Of a stretch of 52,351 bases of DNA, positions 44,435 to 52,251 are shown one piece after another. A model generated the notes under the pieces. The model did not search any database. It was not told the DNA's origin and worked only from the letters and a program-made list of their open reading frames with translations. This DNA is from Flavobacterium soyangense (GTDB taxonomy: Bacteria; Bacteroidota; Bacteroidia; Flavobacteriales; Flavobacteriaceae): contig NZ_JADHEC010000026.1 in NCBI RefSeq assembly GCF_015277675.1, positions 1-52,351 of the forward strand, read 5' to 3'. The first letter of the stretch is position 1. Each line of letters starts with the position of its first letter. The position numbers and the translations under genes are program-made.

Positions 44435-45784
44435 ATGTCAAAACAATTCGCCGATTTAGGAATCCAAGAATCAATTATAAAAGCACTTTATGATTTAAAA
44501 ATTGTTTTACCAACAGAAATTCAGCAAAAAACAATTCCGTTACTGTTATCAAAGACTACTGATATTGTTGGGCTTGCCAAAACCGGAACAGGAAAAACAG
44601 CTGCTTTTGGATTGCCATTGCTACAATTAATTGACACAAAAATTCCTGTTATACAAGCGGTTATTTTGGTGCCAACACGTGAATTAGGACATCAGATTTT
44701 TAGTAATTTAGAAACTTTTGCAAAATACCTTCCAGAAATTTCTATTGCAGCAACTTGCGGAGGAATTCCAATAAAACCTCAAATCGAACGATTAACAAAT
44801 CCGACGCATATTATTGTTGCAACACCTGGAAGATTAATAGATTTAATCCAACGTAAAGCCATAAACCTAAAAGAAACCAAATTTCTTGTTCTTGATGAAG
44901 CAGACGAAATGGTTACGATTCTGAAAGAAGGCTTAGACGAAATCATTGCTGAATTACCCAAAAATCATAAAACTTATTTGTTTTCGGCGACTATACCTGG
45001 AACAATAAAACAACTTATTCAGAACTATTTGAATAAAAATGTAGTTCAAATTAGTGCTGATATGCAAACAATAGGAAATCAAGGAATTGATCATCAATAT
45101 ATTGTTGTAAATCCAATTGAAAAGCTGGATATTTTGATGCATTTTCTAACTTCAAAAGAAGGAGAACGCGGTATTATTTTTTGTAAAACCAAAGCCGCTG
45201 TTAATAAATTGGCAAAAAATTTAGCCATCAACAGATTTTCTTCAGGAGCGTTACACGGAAGTTTATCACAAGGCATCCGGGATCGAATTATGGAACAATT
45301 TCGCGAAGGTCATATCAATATATTGGTTGCAACCGATTTGGCAGCAAGAGGAATTGATGTAAAGGAAATTTCTTATGTAGTTAATTATCATTTGCCGGAT
45401 GTTTATGAAGTTTATGTTCACCGCAGCGGAAGAACTGCCAGAGCTGGAGCCAAAGGATTTTCATTAACTGTTTTGCAACAGGAAGAAGTTACTGAAATTG
45501 CGGATTTCGAAAGAGAATTGGGAATAAAATTTTCCAAGTTCCAAAAACCAACACTTGAAAATATTGAAGAAAACAATACTTTATTGTGGGCAAAGCAAAT
45601 CTTTAAAACTAAACCCAATCACGAAGTTTCATTGGATTTAAAAGCTAAAGTAAAAACTGTTTTTCATCATTTAACCAAGGATGAATTAGTAGAAAAACTT
45701 TTGGCTAATTATTTGTTGCAAAATAAAAACGATTTGTTTTCTAAAAGTGAAAATTCAACAAATCATAAGAAGAGATCAAATTAA
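44435..45784 (+). CDS. DEAD-box RNA helicase
   Basis: 449 aa. All DEAD-box motifs are seen: Q motif (PTEIQQKTIP), I AKTGTGKTAAF, Ia PTRELG, Ib TPGRL, II DEAD, III SAT, IV IIFCKT, V ATDLAARGID, VI HRSGRTARAG. It unwinds or remodels RNA, for example in ribosome assembly or cold adaptation. There is no RNA-binding C-terminal domain like that of DbpA; the tail is short and basic. It is the last chromosomal gene before the prophage. Confidence 0.95.
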   Translation: MSKQFADLGIQESIIKALYDLKIVLPTEIQQKTIPLLLSKTTDIVGLAKTGTGKTAAFGLPLLQLIDTKIPVIQAVILVPTRELGHQIFSNLETFAKYLPEISIAATCGGIPIKPQIERLTNPTHIIVATPGRLIDLIQRKAINLKETKFLVLDEADEMVTILKEGLDEIIAELPKNHKTYLFSATIPGTIKQLIQNYLNKNVVQISADMQTIGNQGIDHQYIVVNPIEKLDILMHFLTSKEGERGIIFCKTKAAVNKLAKNLAINRFSSGALHGSLSQGIRDRIMEQFREGHINILVATDLAARGIDVKEISYVVNYHLPDVYEVYVHRSGRTARAGAKGFSLTVLQQEEVTEIADFERELGIKFSKFQKPTLENIEENNTLLWAKQIFKTKPNHEVSLDLKAKVKTVFHHLTKDELVEKLLANYLLQNKNDLFSKSENSTNHKKRSN

Positions 45785-45942
45785 GGATTTATTTTATTCA
45801 TATAATTGATTTCTATTTTTGATAATTTGATACTTAAATGTCTAAATACTATTATTTGAACTATAATTTATATTAAATAAAATAGTATGTCGAAATAGTT
45901 GTTAACAAAATAATGAACAATTTAACAGTTCAAATTAGGAAA

Positions 45943-45968
45943 TAAAAAAACCCCATTTTATTGGGGTT
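45943..45968 (-). terminator. Terminator of the secreted-protein gene
   Basis: On the - strand, AACCCCA / TGGGGTT with a six-base loop is followed by T7. It ends the gene at 45975-46379. Confidence 0.9.
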
Positions 45969-45974
45969 CATTTA

Positions 45975-46379
45975 TTAGTTTTGAGTTGATAAAGACAGCT
46001 GCAGAATTTCAGTCAAAGCAGTAGAATAACCTTTTAAAATATCTTTATCCCAAGTTTGCAAAAAATCATAATAACGTTGATGCAAAACTGGATTATCAAC
46101 AGGAATACATAAAAAATATTTATTACCCCATAATTTAGAAACTGCAGTAACTAAAACACCTTGAGTTTTTTTAGTCTTTTGATTTACAAAAAGTTTAAAA
46201 TCAAAATCATATAAAGAATCAGAATGTAGATATAAATCTTGTAATTCATAACCCTGCTTTAAGTCAAGACCTTTAGAAATAGTTTCAGAATAACCTTTAG
46301 TCAAATAATTGTATTCAATATCAGTAGTTTGAGCATTTAAAGAGGTTACAAACAAAAAAGCAAAAATAATTTTTTTCAT
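45975..46379 (-). CDS. Secreted protein of unknown function (possible moron)
   Basis: 134 aa with a clear signal peptide (1 to about 16, FVTSLNAQ). The mature part is about 118 residues, with no Cys pattern or named domain that I recognise. It has its own promoter (TATCTTTG at 46429-46422) and its own terminator (45943-45968), unlike the packed phage genes upstream, which end at a separate terminator. Independent transcription units at a prophage edge are typical of morons. It could also be a host gene just outside the element. It is a candidate for lysogenic conversion or superinfection exclusion, by analogy only. Confidence 0.7.
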   Translation of the reverse strand: MKKIIFAFLFVTSLNAQTTDIEYNYLTKGYSETISKGLDLKQGYELQDLYLHSDSLYDFDFKLFVNQKTKKTQGVLVTAVSKLWGNKYFLCIPVDNPVLHQRYYDFLQTWDKDILKGYSTALTEILQLSLSTQN

Positions 46380-46421
46380 AGTTTTAAAAATTTAGTAAGT
46401 TAATAATGATATATTGGTTTT

Positions 46422-46429
46422 CAAAGATA
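46422..46429 (-). promoter_or_regulatory. -7 box of the secreted-protein gene
   Basis: On the - strand the sequence is TATCTTTG, an exact TAnnTTTG, 43 bp before the start at 46379. No clear -33 element is seen. Confidence 0.45.
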
Positions 46430-46516
46430 GTGCCAAAATTTAACTCGAGCTAATAAATAATTCCTACAGAGAATTAATAAAAAACAATTTAAAAATTAGT
46501 TTCGATTTCAAAAGTA

Positions 46517-46551
46517 TGTAAAAAAGAAAACCGCCGTTAATAAGGCGGTTT
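46517..46551 (-). terminator. Terminator of the phage structural operon
   Basis: AAACCGCC / GGCGGTTT with an eight-base loop, followed on the - strand by TTCTTTTTT. The hairpin overlaps the last codons of the gene at 46537-46761. Confidence 0.88.
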
Positions 46552-46761
46552 ATCTATAATAAACTTGTCAAAATATTGTCTAGAAAGATAAATTCCAGTT
46601 TTTCTATTATAAATATTTATATAATGATAATCAAAATCTTCTTTTTGTAATAATTTATGTAAATAATAAATAGATTTTATAAAGGCATACTTTAAAGGAA
46701 ATCTAGATTTGTCTTTATGAAAAACATCACACCTATAAGGGGTCGGGGTATTATTTGCCAT
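46537..46761 (-). CDS. Small phage protein
   Basis: 74 aa, basic and rich in Tyr/Lys (FPLKYAFIKSIYYLHKLL, DYHYINIYNRKTG). There is no signal peptide or membrane helix, and no domain is recognised. It is the last gene of the phage operon; its 3' end is part of the terminator. It starts 7 bp after the spike-candidate gene. Confidence 0.65.
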   Translation of the reverse strand: MANNTPTPYRCDVFHKDKSRFPLKYAFIKSIYYLHKLLQKEDFDYHYINIYNRKTGIYLSRQYFDKFIIDKPPY

Positions 46762-46768
46762 TTAATTA

Positions 46769-47671
46769 CTAATTATAAACTCTTATCTCTAAAGAAGTAT
46801 TATTCAAAATGTTATCATATCCGCCACTCAAATTATCATTCACAAAAATACCAACTTCCGAATCTGAATTCCTAAGAGACCTTATAAAAGCGGGTGCAAT
46901 ACCATAATTACCACCTATCAAAGTAAAAGTTTTACCTTCAACTAAAACAGAGGAATTACTTAAAGTACAAACATAAAATCCATTAGAAAAATAAGACCAA
47001 CTAAAAGAACCGCCAATAGTATTCTCTAAAACTATTGCAGATGGAGCAGAAAATTCAACATCAATTACCAATGTACCATTAGACCAAACATAAGGAGTAG
47101 TATCTGTTGCAATAAAATTATTATAAGTATCAACAAATCCACAATTGGAAAAATCATCATTTTCAAACAAATTTAAAATTCTGTATTCCCGACCAACCCA
47201 TAAAACGTTACTTGTAACATAAACTGTATTCTGCGTAATTAAAGCAGTATATACTTTATACGCTAAAGAAGAAGAAGGAACTAGAGAAAGTCTAATTTCT
47301 TCCAACTTTGAAAACAATAAATTAAAATCAAAAAAAGGTTCACCCAGTTTTTGAGTTTCAACATATTTATTATTATAAGACATTGTTACAACAGTCTGAG
47401 AGGACAAAAAAGAATTCCTAGGAATAAGAGAAATATCTAAAATATCAGAATTTAAAAAACCTAACATATCATTATTCTCAATATCATCAAAGCCAACACC
47501 TAAAACACGTAAATTATTTTGAAAAACTGACAATATAAAAAAGTCTTCATTTATTCCACTAACCGTAAAAGTTGTATTAACACCATTATTAAAAAAAACA
47601 ACTTCTTTAGTTTTAATAATATCTTTATTTGTAAGATACTGAATGTAATTATTTTGAGCGGGATTATTCAT
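46769..47671 (-). CDS. Candidate spike/receptor-binding protein
   Basis: 300 aa, almost wholly predicted beta-structure with many Asn, Ser and aromatic residues and few charged helices. There is no signal peptide, consistent with a virion protein made in the cytoplasm. The C-terminal half has repeated beta-hairpin-like units (VENTIGGSFSWSYFSNGFYVCTL, VEGKTFTLIGGNYG). I recognise no named family. Position at the end of the structural gene run and composition suggest a vertex spike or receptor-binding protein; this is inference. Confidence 0.6.
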   Translation of the reverse strand: MNNPAQNNYIQYLTNKDIIKTKEVVFFNNGVNTTFTVSGINEDFFILSVFQNNLRVLGVGFDDIENNDMLGFLNSDILDISLIPRNSFLSSQTVVTMSYNNKYVETQKLGEPFFDFNLLFSKLEEIRLSLVPSSSLAYKVYTALITQNTVYVTSNVLWVGREYRILNLFENDDFSNCGFVDTYNNFIATDTTPYVWSNGTLVIDVEFSAPSAIVLENTIGGSFSWSYFSNGFYVCTLSNSSVLVEGKTFTLIGGNYGIAPAFIRSLRNSDSEVGIFVNDNLSGGYDNILNNTSLEIRVYN

Positions 47672-47677
47672 ATAAAT

Positions 47678-48184
47678 TTATTTAAATAGAGGTAATTTAA
47701 TAAGTAAATCATTATCTAAAAGTCTAGTTATGTCTTCCATTAAATTTTTACCAGTAAGGAAAAAATAACAATTTGAAACAGTTTTAACCTGACCCGAATT
47801 TTTTAATTGTCTTAAATCATTATAAACCAGTTGGTCGTTCTCCGTCCAAGTACGAGGATTAAGCCAAGATAAAAAGCCACCACGAACTTGATACAAAATG
47901 CCTAAATTAGCTGCAACATTACGAGCCATATTCTGATAAAAAGGGGAGGTTGTAATCTTATTTAATTCGACTTGTTGTTGAATAGGGTCAAGATTTTTGG
48001 AAACATTTAATTTTATTTGTTCTTGAGTATCATTAACTTCATTAGCTACCTGAGAATCTTTAAGGTATCTTAAAATAACAGGAGTAACAAAAATTAAACC
48101 CAAAATAACATACCAATAACGCTCCAAAACAGCCAAAAACCCCGAACTATCGGAGTTTCTAGCACTAATTTTTCTAGGTTGCAA
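47678..48184 (-). CDS. Phage membrane-anchored protein
   Basis: 168 aa. A basic N-terminus (MQPRKISARN) is followed by one membrane helix (about 22-40, YWYVILGLIFVTPVILRYL) and a soluble domain with a coiled segment (VANEVNDTQEQIKLNVSKNL) and SWLNPRTWTENDQLVYNDLRQL. The positive-inside pattern would put the C-terminal domain outside the cytoplasm or inside the virion membrane. No family is recognised. It starts 6 bp before, and probably is coupled to, the spike-candidate gene. Confidence 0.65.
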   Translation of the reverse strand: MQPRKISARNSDSSGFLAVLERYWYVILGLIFVTPVILRYLKDSQVANEVNDTQEQIKLNVSKNLDPIQQQVELNKITTSPFYQNMARNVAANLGILYQVRGGFLSWLNPRTWTENDQLVYNDLRQLKNSGQVKTVSNCYFFLTGKNLMEDITRLLDNDLLIKLPLFK

Positions 48185-48186
48185 AA

Positions 48187-48294
48187 TTATTTCTTTTTAA
48201 AAAGTTTCCAAGCAGCATAAACAGCTACAGCAACTAAAGCAATATTAACATACAAAGTATGTTCCATATAATATTTTTTAAGAGAATCTAACAT
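48187..48294 (-). CDS. Tiny one-helix membrane protein (35 aa)
   Basis: ATG at 48294, stop at 48187-48189, two bases before the next start. It reads MLDSLKKYYMEHTLYVNI, then a hydrophobic helix (ALVAVAVYAAW) and a Lys-rich end (KLFKKK). This is a plausible small virion-membrane protein. Support is the frame, the helix and the tight packing. Confidence 0.6.
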   Translation of the reverse strand: MLDSLKKYYMEHTLYVNIALVAVAVYAAWKLFKKK

Positions 48295-48348
48295 AATATA
48301 ATTTATTTGAATTAATAATTTAACGAAATTTTTGTTTACTAGATTTTT

Positions 48349-48870
48349 TTAAAGTGAAATCGTAAACACCGTATAAAAAAGCAAAAAAATAGGAATTAAA
48401 AAAGCAAGATTATTCTTGACAGTACTAACTTTTAATAATGAGGTAGAAACATCACCCAGCAACTTAATACCTTTAATTATTTGCTTATCAGAAACTAAAG
48501 AAGCATCCGAACCATTTTCTTTTTTAATTATAGCTTTTCCAAGCATTAACAAAAAAGAGTAATTTACAGATGTAATAATTTGGTCAGGTGTAACACCAAT
48601 AGAGCTACATACATCTTTAATATACTTACCTGTATTATTTTCATTAGGTGGAGCATACTCAGTAATTAATTTTCTAACCGTATTTTTGCCTTTATTAATG
48701 TCATTAATCAAATCTTTGAACATTGCCCTAATACCAAGTTCAATAGTTTCAAATTGTTCAAATTTACCATCTGTATTTTTAGACAATGGAATTTTACCAA
48801 GCCATTGAATATTTGTAGAAATAAGATTTCCGGGATTATTATTGCGAATCCCACGAGATAAATTACTCAT
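48349..48870 (-). CDS. Muramidase-like virion protein with C-terminal membrane helix
   Basis: 173 aa. RGIRNNNPGNLI near the N-terminus, then WLGKIP and FEQFETIELGIRAMFKDL, is the conserved N-terminal pattern of phage structural proteins with peptidoglycan-hydrolase folds (the pattern usually annotated as structural protein P5 or virion muramidase). A C-terminal membrane helix (about 152-172, LAFLIPIFLLFYTVFTISL) would anchor it in a membrane-containing virion. It would open the cell wall during entry or exit. It overlaps the preceding 48-aa gene by 8 bp. Confidence 0.75.
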   Translation of the reverse strand: MSNLSRGIRNNNPGNLISTNIQWLGKIPLSKNTDGKFEQFETIELGIRAMFKDLINDINKGKNTVRKLITEYAPPNENNTGKYIKDVCSSIGVTPDQIITSVNYSFLLMLGKAIIKKENGSDASLVSDKQIIKGIKLLGDVSTSLLKVSTVKNNLAFLIPIFLLFYTVFTISL

Positions 48871-49009
48871 CTAGTTTGGATTTTTCGTTAAAATCAATTT
48901 TTCCAAGCTCTTCATAAATAACCTCAATACCCTTAATAATAGCCATAACAACAGCTGAATATTTAACAATAACACCAATTAAACTTATAATACCTTTTAA
49001 TTTATTCAT
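48863..49009 (-). CDS. Small membrane protein (48 aa)
   Basis: Starts at ATG 49009 and ends at 48863, overlapping the muramidase start (ATGAGTAA). It has a hydrophobic helix IISLIGVIVKYSAVVMAII and an acidic tail (EVIYEELGKIDFNEKSKLDE). The overlap at both ends (with the 39-aa gene upstream too) supports it as a real gene. Confidence 0.62.
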   Translation of the reverse strand: MNKLKGIISLIGVIVKYSAVVMAIIKGIEVIYEELGKIDFNEKSKLDE

Positions 49010-49121
49010 TTTTATAGATTTTAGATTGTCTTTCTTTTTGCTTTTCTGCTAAATGGTCAAATAACATATCAGCCAATTCGTGAACAATTAAAGGCAGAAA
49101 TTTTAACACAAATTTTAACAT
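49002..49121 (-). CDS. Small amphipathic protein (39 aa)
   Basis: MLKFVLKFLPLIVHELADML followed by a charged end (DHLAEKQKERQSKIYKNE). The hydrophobic N-terminal helix may associate with membranes. The stop overlaps the next start (ATGAATAA). It starts 12 bp after the 127-aa gene. Confidence 0.55.
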   Translation of the reverse strand: MLKFVLKFLPLIVHELADMLFDHLAEKQKERQSKIYKNE

Positions 49122-49133
49122 AATTTCTAAGAA

Positions 49134-49517
49134 TTAATTATTTATGTAAGTACCAGCATAACCGCCATTTTTAGCTTTAGGATTAACAACCATAGCCAAT
49201 TTATCAATAACAACTTTACCAGTAGCGTGATGCATAGTGCCCCAATGAAAAGCCGAAACACCTGTTTTGGTATTTGTTAAAGTACAAGCAATAGAACCTA
49301 ACCATCCTTTATCAGATAATATACTTTTTGAAGTTGTAACACAACGAATAGAAATTAACTCTCTATTTGCTAACCTCCAGCCACTGGTTAAAGTTTGTTC
49401 AACACCTTTATTAGGACCAGAAACAGGAAAATAACGTTTTGTTTTTGCACCTGAATGTTTAACAGTTGGTTTTTGATTATTTCCATAACTGTTTTTATTA
49501 TTATTTGAATATGCCAT
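49134..49517 (-). CDS. Basic phage protein of unknown function
   Basis: 127 aa. A low-complexity basic N-terminus (Asn/Lys/Tyr-rich, 1 to about 28) precedes a compact domain with GWRLANRELISIRCVTT, DKGWLGSIACTLTN and FHWGTMHHATGKVVIDKLAMVVNPK. The order of beta strands and basic tail would fit a ssDNA-binding or minor capsid protein, but I do not recognise the family. The ATG at 49517 overlaps the stop of the preceding small gene. Confidence 0.6.
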   Translation of the reverse strand: MAYSNNNKNSYGNNQKPTVKHSGAKTKRYFPVSGPNKGVEQTLTSGWRLANRELISIRCVTTSKSILSDKGWLGSIACTLTNTKTGVSAFHWGTMHHATGKVVIDKLAMVVNPKAKNGGYAGTYINN

Positions 49518-49651
49518 TAGTGAAATAAATTTTTGATATTAATAAATAAATCTGTTATTTTTTTTAAAATTATAACCAAACTATCAACCAAAAAAACAAT
49601 AAAGTAAATCCATTTTTGATAGTTTGGTTTCTTGTCTTTAACGTCTTGCAC
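49517..49651 (-). CDS. Small membrane protein (44 aa, GTG start)
   Basis: VQDVKDKKPNYQKW followed by a helix (IYFIVFLVDSLVIILKKI). The likely start is GTG at 49651, overlapping the end of the 142-aa gene by 14 bp; an ATG at 49717 would give 66 aa but extends the overlap to 80 bp. The stop and the next ATG share a base. Confidence 0.55.
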   Translation of the reverse strand: MQDVKDKKPNYQKWIYFIVFLVDSLVIILKKITDLFINIKNLFH

Positions 49652-50066
49652 GCCCTCTAGATATTGATTTTTTTGAATACATTTTCCACCCAATAAAACC
49701 AAGAACAGCAACAACAAAAACTATAATCCAAGTTTTATACTTAATCCAATTAGCCTTAAGCCAAACAGAAGAGAAAAAACCATTTACCTTAGAAACATTA
49801 TCTTGGACAATTTTAGAATTGGCTAAAGAACTAGTCAAACGTTCGTTTTGTTTAGCACCAACAACAGTTAAATAATCATTAACAGGAGATGGAATGTCAA
49901 AATCCTTAAAAACAGTTTCAGAAGTCTTTTTTTTAGGGTCAACAGAAGTTAAAACCCTTTGAGCATCTTTAGCAATAGCAGTAAATTGACCTGAACCAGC
50001 ATTGATAATATTTTTAATACTAACAACTCTTTTAATTTTAGTACCTAATGTTTTAAAAATACTCAT
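49638..50066 (-). CDS. Phage protein with C-terminal membrane helix
   Basis: 142 aa. The N-terminal two thirds are soluble, with IKRVVSIKNIINAGSGQF and helices rich in Ser/Asn/Val; a membrane helix follows near 110-130 (WIIVFVVAVLGFIGWKMY) and the tail is very basic (SKKSISRGRARR). It would be a tail-anchored protein, suited to linking a capsid and an internal membrane. The ATG at 50066 overlaps the stop of the capsid-candidate gene. Confidence 0.65.
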   Translation of the reverse strand: MSIFKTLGTKIKRVVSIKNIINAGSGQFTAIAKDAQRVLTSVDPKKKTSETVFKDFDIPSPVNDYLTVVGAKQNERLTSSLANSKIVQDNVSKVNGFFSSVWLKANWIKYKTWIIVFVVAVLGFIGWKMYSKKSISRGRARR

Positions 50067-50788
50067 TACTCTACATTTTTAATTGTTCTAACAACAAAGT
50101 TTACGACAGCTCCCTGAGATTTATTAATTTCAATAAAATCAACATGAACTAAAGGCAAAGCCAAACGACCTTCTAAAATTTGGTCAACAGTACCATCGTT
50201 TTTGATATACTGAATAGGGTCAACATCAACACTTAAAGCACGAAGCTCAAAAGGCAAAAATTTAATAACCTGACCGTTTTCAAAATAATATGAAATATCA
50301 GATACTGAATCATCCATTGTAATAATAGCTAAATCAAAACCTCGAACATCTACTTTTTTGTTAACTTCCTCGGAAGCTATACTTTTTTGCTCAAAATGAT
50401 AAAGGTCATTTGAAGGTACAGGATGTTCAACGCCAAAAACTTCATAAGTACGAGCAGAACGTAAATCATCTAATTGGATTTTAATAGACTCCTTTTCCGC
50501 TAGAAAAATAGAACCTTCAAAAGATAATTCACAAAGAGCAATAGTTTTGAAATCTTGATTTGATTGTACAGCTTCAGAACCATAAGTACTAGCCAAAATG
50601 AAATCCTTAAAATTGACTTTATTAGCGAGAATAACGTTAGAACCATTCGCGCGCTCAATATAAACTGAAATTTTTTCATTTAATAAATTCGCAAGAACAT
50701 CATCAAAGCAAAGAATAAGCGAACCAATGGATTTAGTAACGGTTAACTCTTGAGATTTTAAAACACCAGTTAAAGAAACAATTTTCAT
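50066..50788 (-). CDS. Candidate double-jelly-roll major capsid protein
   Basis: 240 aa, nearly all predicted beta-strands, with no signal peptide or membrane segment. The chain divides into two similar-size halves: about 10-115 (SIGSLILCFDDVL, KISVYIERANGS, KTIALCELSFEGSI) and about 140-240 (GFDLAIITMDDSV, DISYYFENGQ, LVHVDFIEINKSQG, VVNFVVRTIKNV). This is the expected layout of a small double-jelly-roll protein (PM2 P2 is 269 aa). It follows the Rep/HTH genes behind its own spacer and is the largest non-Rep gene apart from the spike candidate. The assignment is from pattern, not a database match; a minor capsid role is possible. Confidence 0.5.
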   Translation of the reverse strand: MKIVSLTGVLKSQELTVTKSIGSLILCFDDVLANLLNEKISVYIERANGSNVILANKVNFKDFILASTYGSEAVQSNQDFKTIALCELSFEGSIFLAEKESIKIQLDDLRSARTYEVFGVEHPVPSNDLYHFEQKSIASEEVNKKVDVRGFDLAIITMDDSVSDISYYFENGQVIKFLPFELRALSVDVDPIQYIKNDGTVDQILEGRLALPLVHVDFIEINKSQGAVVNFVVRTIKNVE

Positions 50789-50880
50789 TTTTTGTATTTT
50801 TTAATTAATAATAAATTCGAGTACAAAGGTTTGTTATAAATGAAAATAGGCATTTATATAAATTTACAAATGTTTAGAAA

Positions 50881-50900
50881 ATTTTACATTATTTTACATT
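50881..50900. repeat. Tandem ATTTTACATT repeat
   Basis: Two exact copies of the 10-mer, directly after the HTH gene stop and upstream of the capsid-candidate gene on the - strand. It may be an operator for the HTH protein; the evidence is weak. Confidence 0.4.
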
Positions 50901-51080
50901 CTAAGGCAATATTCCATAAGTTATAAGGTCATTAACAGTTAAATACTTTCTTTTCAATTCAAGGCTATCTAAAATGGTTTGATAGTACTTTAAAGCGGTA
51001 GGGTAACTAACCTCTAATAAAATTCCCAATTGTTTTTTATTAACAATTTGGCTCAAATTAGGTTTTTTAATTGATGTCAT
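50901..51080 (-). CDS. Small helix-turn-helix protein
   Basis: 59 aa from ATG 51080 (MTSIKKPNLS). A longer frame from 51161 adds a hydrophobic stretch that lies inside rep and is rejected. The central NKKQLGILLEVSYPTALKYYQTIL looks like a helix-turn-helix of the kind used in excisionase-like or copy-control proteins. It overlaps the rep 3' end by 14 bp. It may regulate rep or the capsid operon. Confidence 0.62.
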   Translation of the reverse strand: MTSIKKPNLSQIVNKKQLGILLEVSYPTALKYYQTILDSLELKRKYLTVNDLITYGILP

Positions 51081-52251
51081 AATCATAAGATTGAAGAATT
51101 GGAACGTATTTAGTAAAAATTGTATCCATAAAAAAATTACAATGTTCTTGAAAAAGTTCAAGATAAAAATATTTCTTAATTTTTTCTTTATTTCTAAATT
51201 CGTGTAGATAGAAATTCATTTTATTTAAAAACCATACCTTTAATTTTTTATCGGTTGTATAATCATTATCCTCTAAAAGAAGATTTAAAGCAACTATATA
51301 ACTAATATCTTGCTCATTTGCATAATACTCTCGAAACAAAGATTTAGCCAAACGCTTTTTAATTGTAATTGATGAAATAAAACCTTTTTTTAGTTTCTTA
51401 ATAACCGTAGTTTGTTGAGTAACTGCAATTCTCATCATATCAAAATCAAATAAATGGATTTTATTTTCTTTATTAATTTGGCTTTTACCAGTATTTTCGT
51501 GAAGTTCAAAAAAACCTTTAGTCGCAATCTTAAGTAATTCAAAAAGAGTAGAAATATTAAAAATACCCCAAGTCATATCTTGCTCAACTTGCTCAGAGGT
51601 TTTAGAAATTTCCTTTAAATGCCTAAAAAAAGCAGAATTTAACTGATATTCAAAACGCCAAATGTTATCATTTTTAATACCATTATTCTGAAAGAAATCA
51701 TTAATATATGGCTTTTCAGTAAGTTGTAAAGAAAGAGATTTATTATAAACACGAATAATTTTATCACTTGTACGCTTGCCAATTTGGAAACCATTCAGAA
51801 TAGACTTTCCCTTAAATGTTTCAAAATAAGATTGTAAATTTTTAGGACGACCTGAAATAAGAAACGAACCATTTATAATGTTATCATAAATATTTCTATA
51901 ATTATGGTTGTTGTCATTTTTATCTAAACAAATGTCAAGCCTGTTAATAGCTTTGAAAATATAATTAGTTTGTTCACAAAAATCAGATATAAGATTTTTT
52001 AAGTCAGAAAGGGAGAGAGTATAAAATAAATGGTTTTCAAATTGTAACTGTGCAAAATTGGAATCAAGAATAGCAGAACGAGGGGAAGACTGTAATGTAC
52101 CAATTTTTTCATTATTAAAAAATAAGTCAGAACGATTGATAAAAATTTTAGTACCATAATCATAATGCTGTAATTTAAATTTAGAATTTTCTGGAAAATC
52201 TCCAAAAGGAATTCCATGTAAATTAATAATTAAATAACCCGTTGGGTGTAA
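51067..52251 (-). CDS. Rolling-circle replication initiator (Rep), start codon missing
   Basis: The frame is open for 395 codons from a TAA at 52254-52252 to the stop at 51067. It has NRLDICLDKND, the conserved acidic motif of phage and plasmid Rep_trans-like initiators, RFEYQLNSAFFRHL, and a helical C-terminus. The frame contains no ATG, GTG or TTG before Met at 51576, which would delete about 226 residues including the RLD motif. An ATG at 52217 exists in another frame. So the true start is non-canonical, was lost by a small deletion, or lies across an attachment junction. It is the first gene of the element. Confidence 0.7.
   Translation of the reverse strand, partial: LHPTGYLIINLHGIPFGDFPENSKFKLQHYDYGTKIFINRSDLFFNNEKIGTLQSSPRSAILDSNFAQLQFENHLFYTLSLSDLKNLISDFCEQTNYIFKAINRLDICLDKNDNNHNYRNIYDNIINGSFLISGRPKNLQSYFETFKGKSILNGFQIGKRTSDKIIRVYNKSLSLQLTEKPYINDFFQNNGIKNDNIWRFEYQLNSAFFRHLKEISKTSEQVEQDMTWGIFNISTLFELLKIATKGFFELHENTGKSQINKENKIHLFDFDMMRIAVTQQTTVIKKLKKGFISSITIKKRLAKSLFREYYANEQDISYIVALNLLLEDNDYTTDKKLKVWFLNKMNFYLHEFRNKEKIKKYFYLELFQEHCNFFMDTIFTKYVPILQSYDYDIN

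Noticed and set aside
51999..52217. 72-codon hydrophobic frame inside rep
   Set aside because: It lies in another frame over a frame with Rep motifs and is explained as a shadow; kept only as a possible origin of the rep ATG by frameshift.
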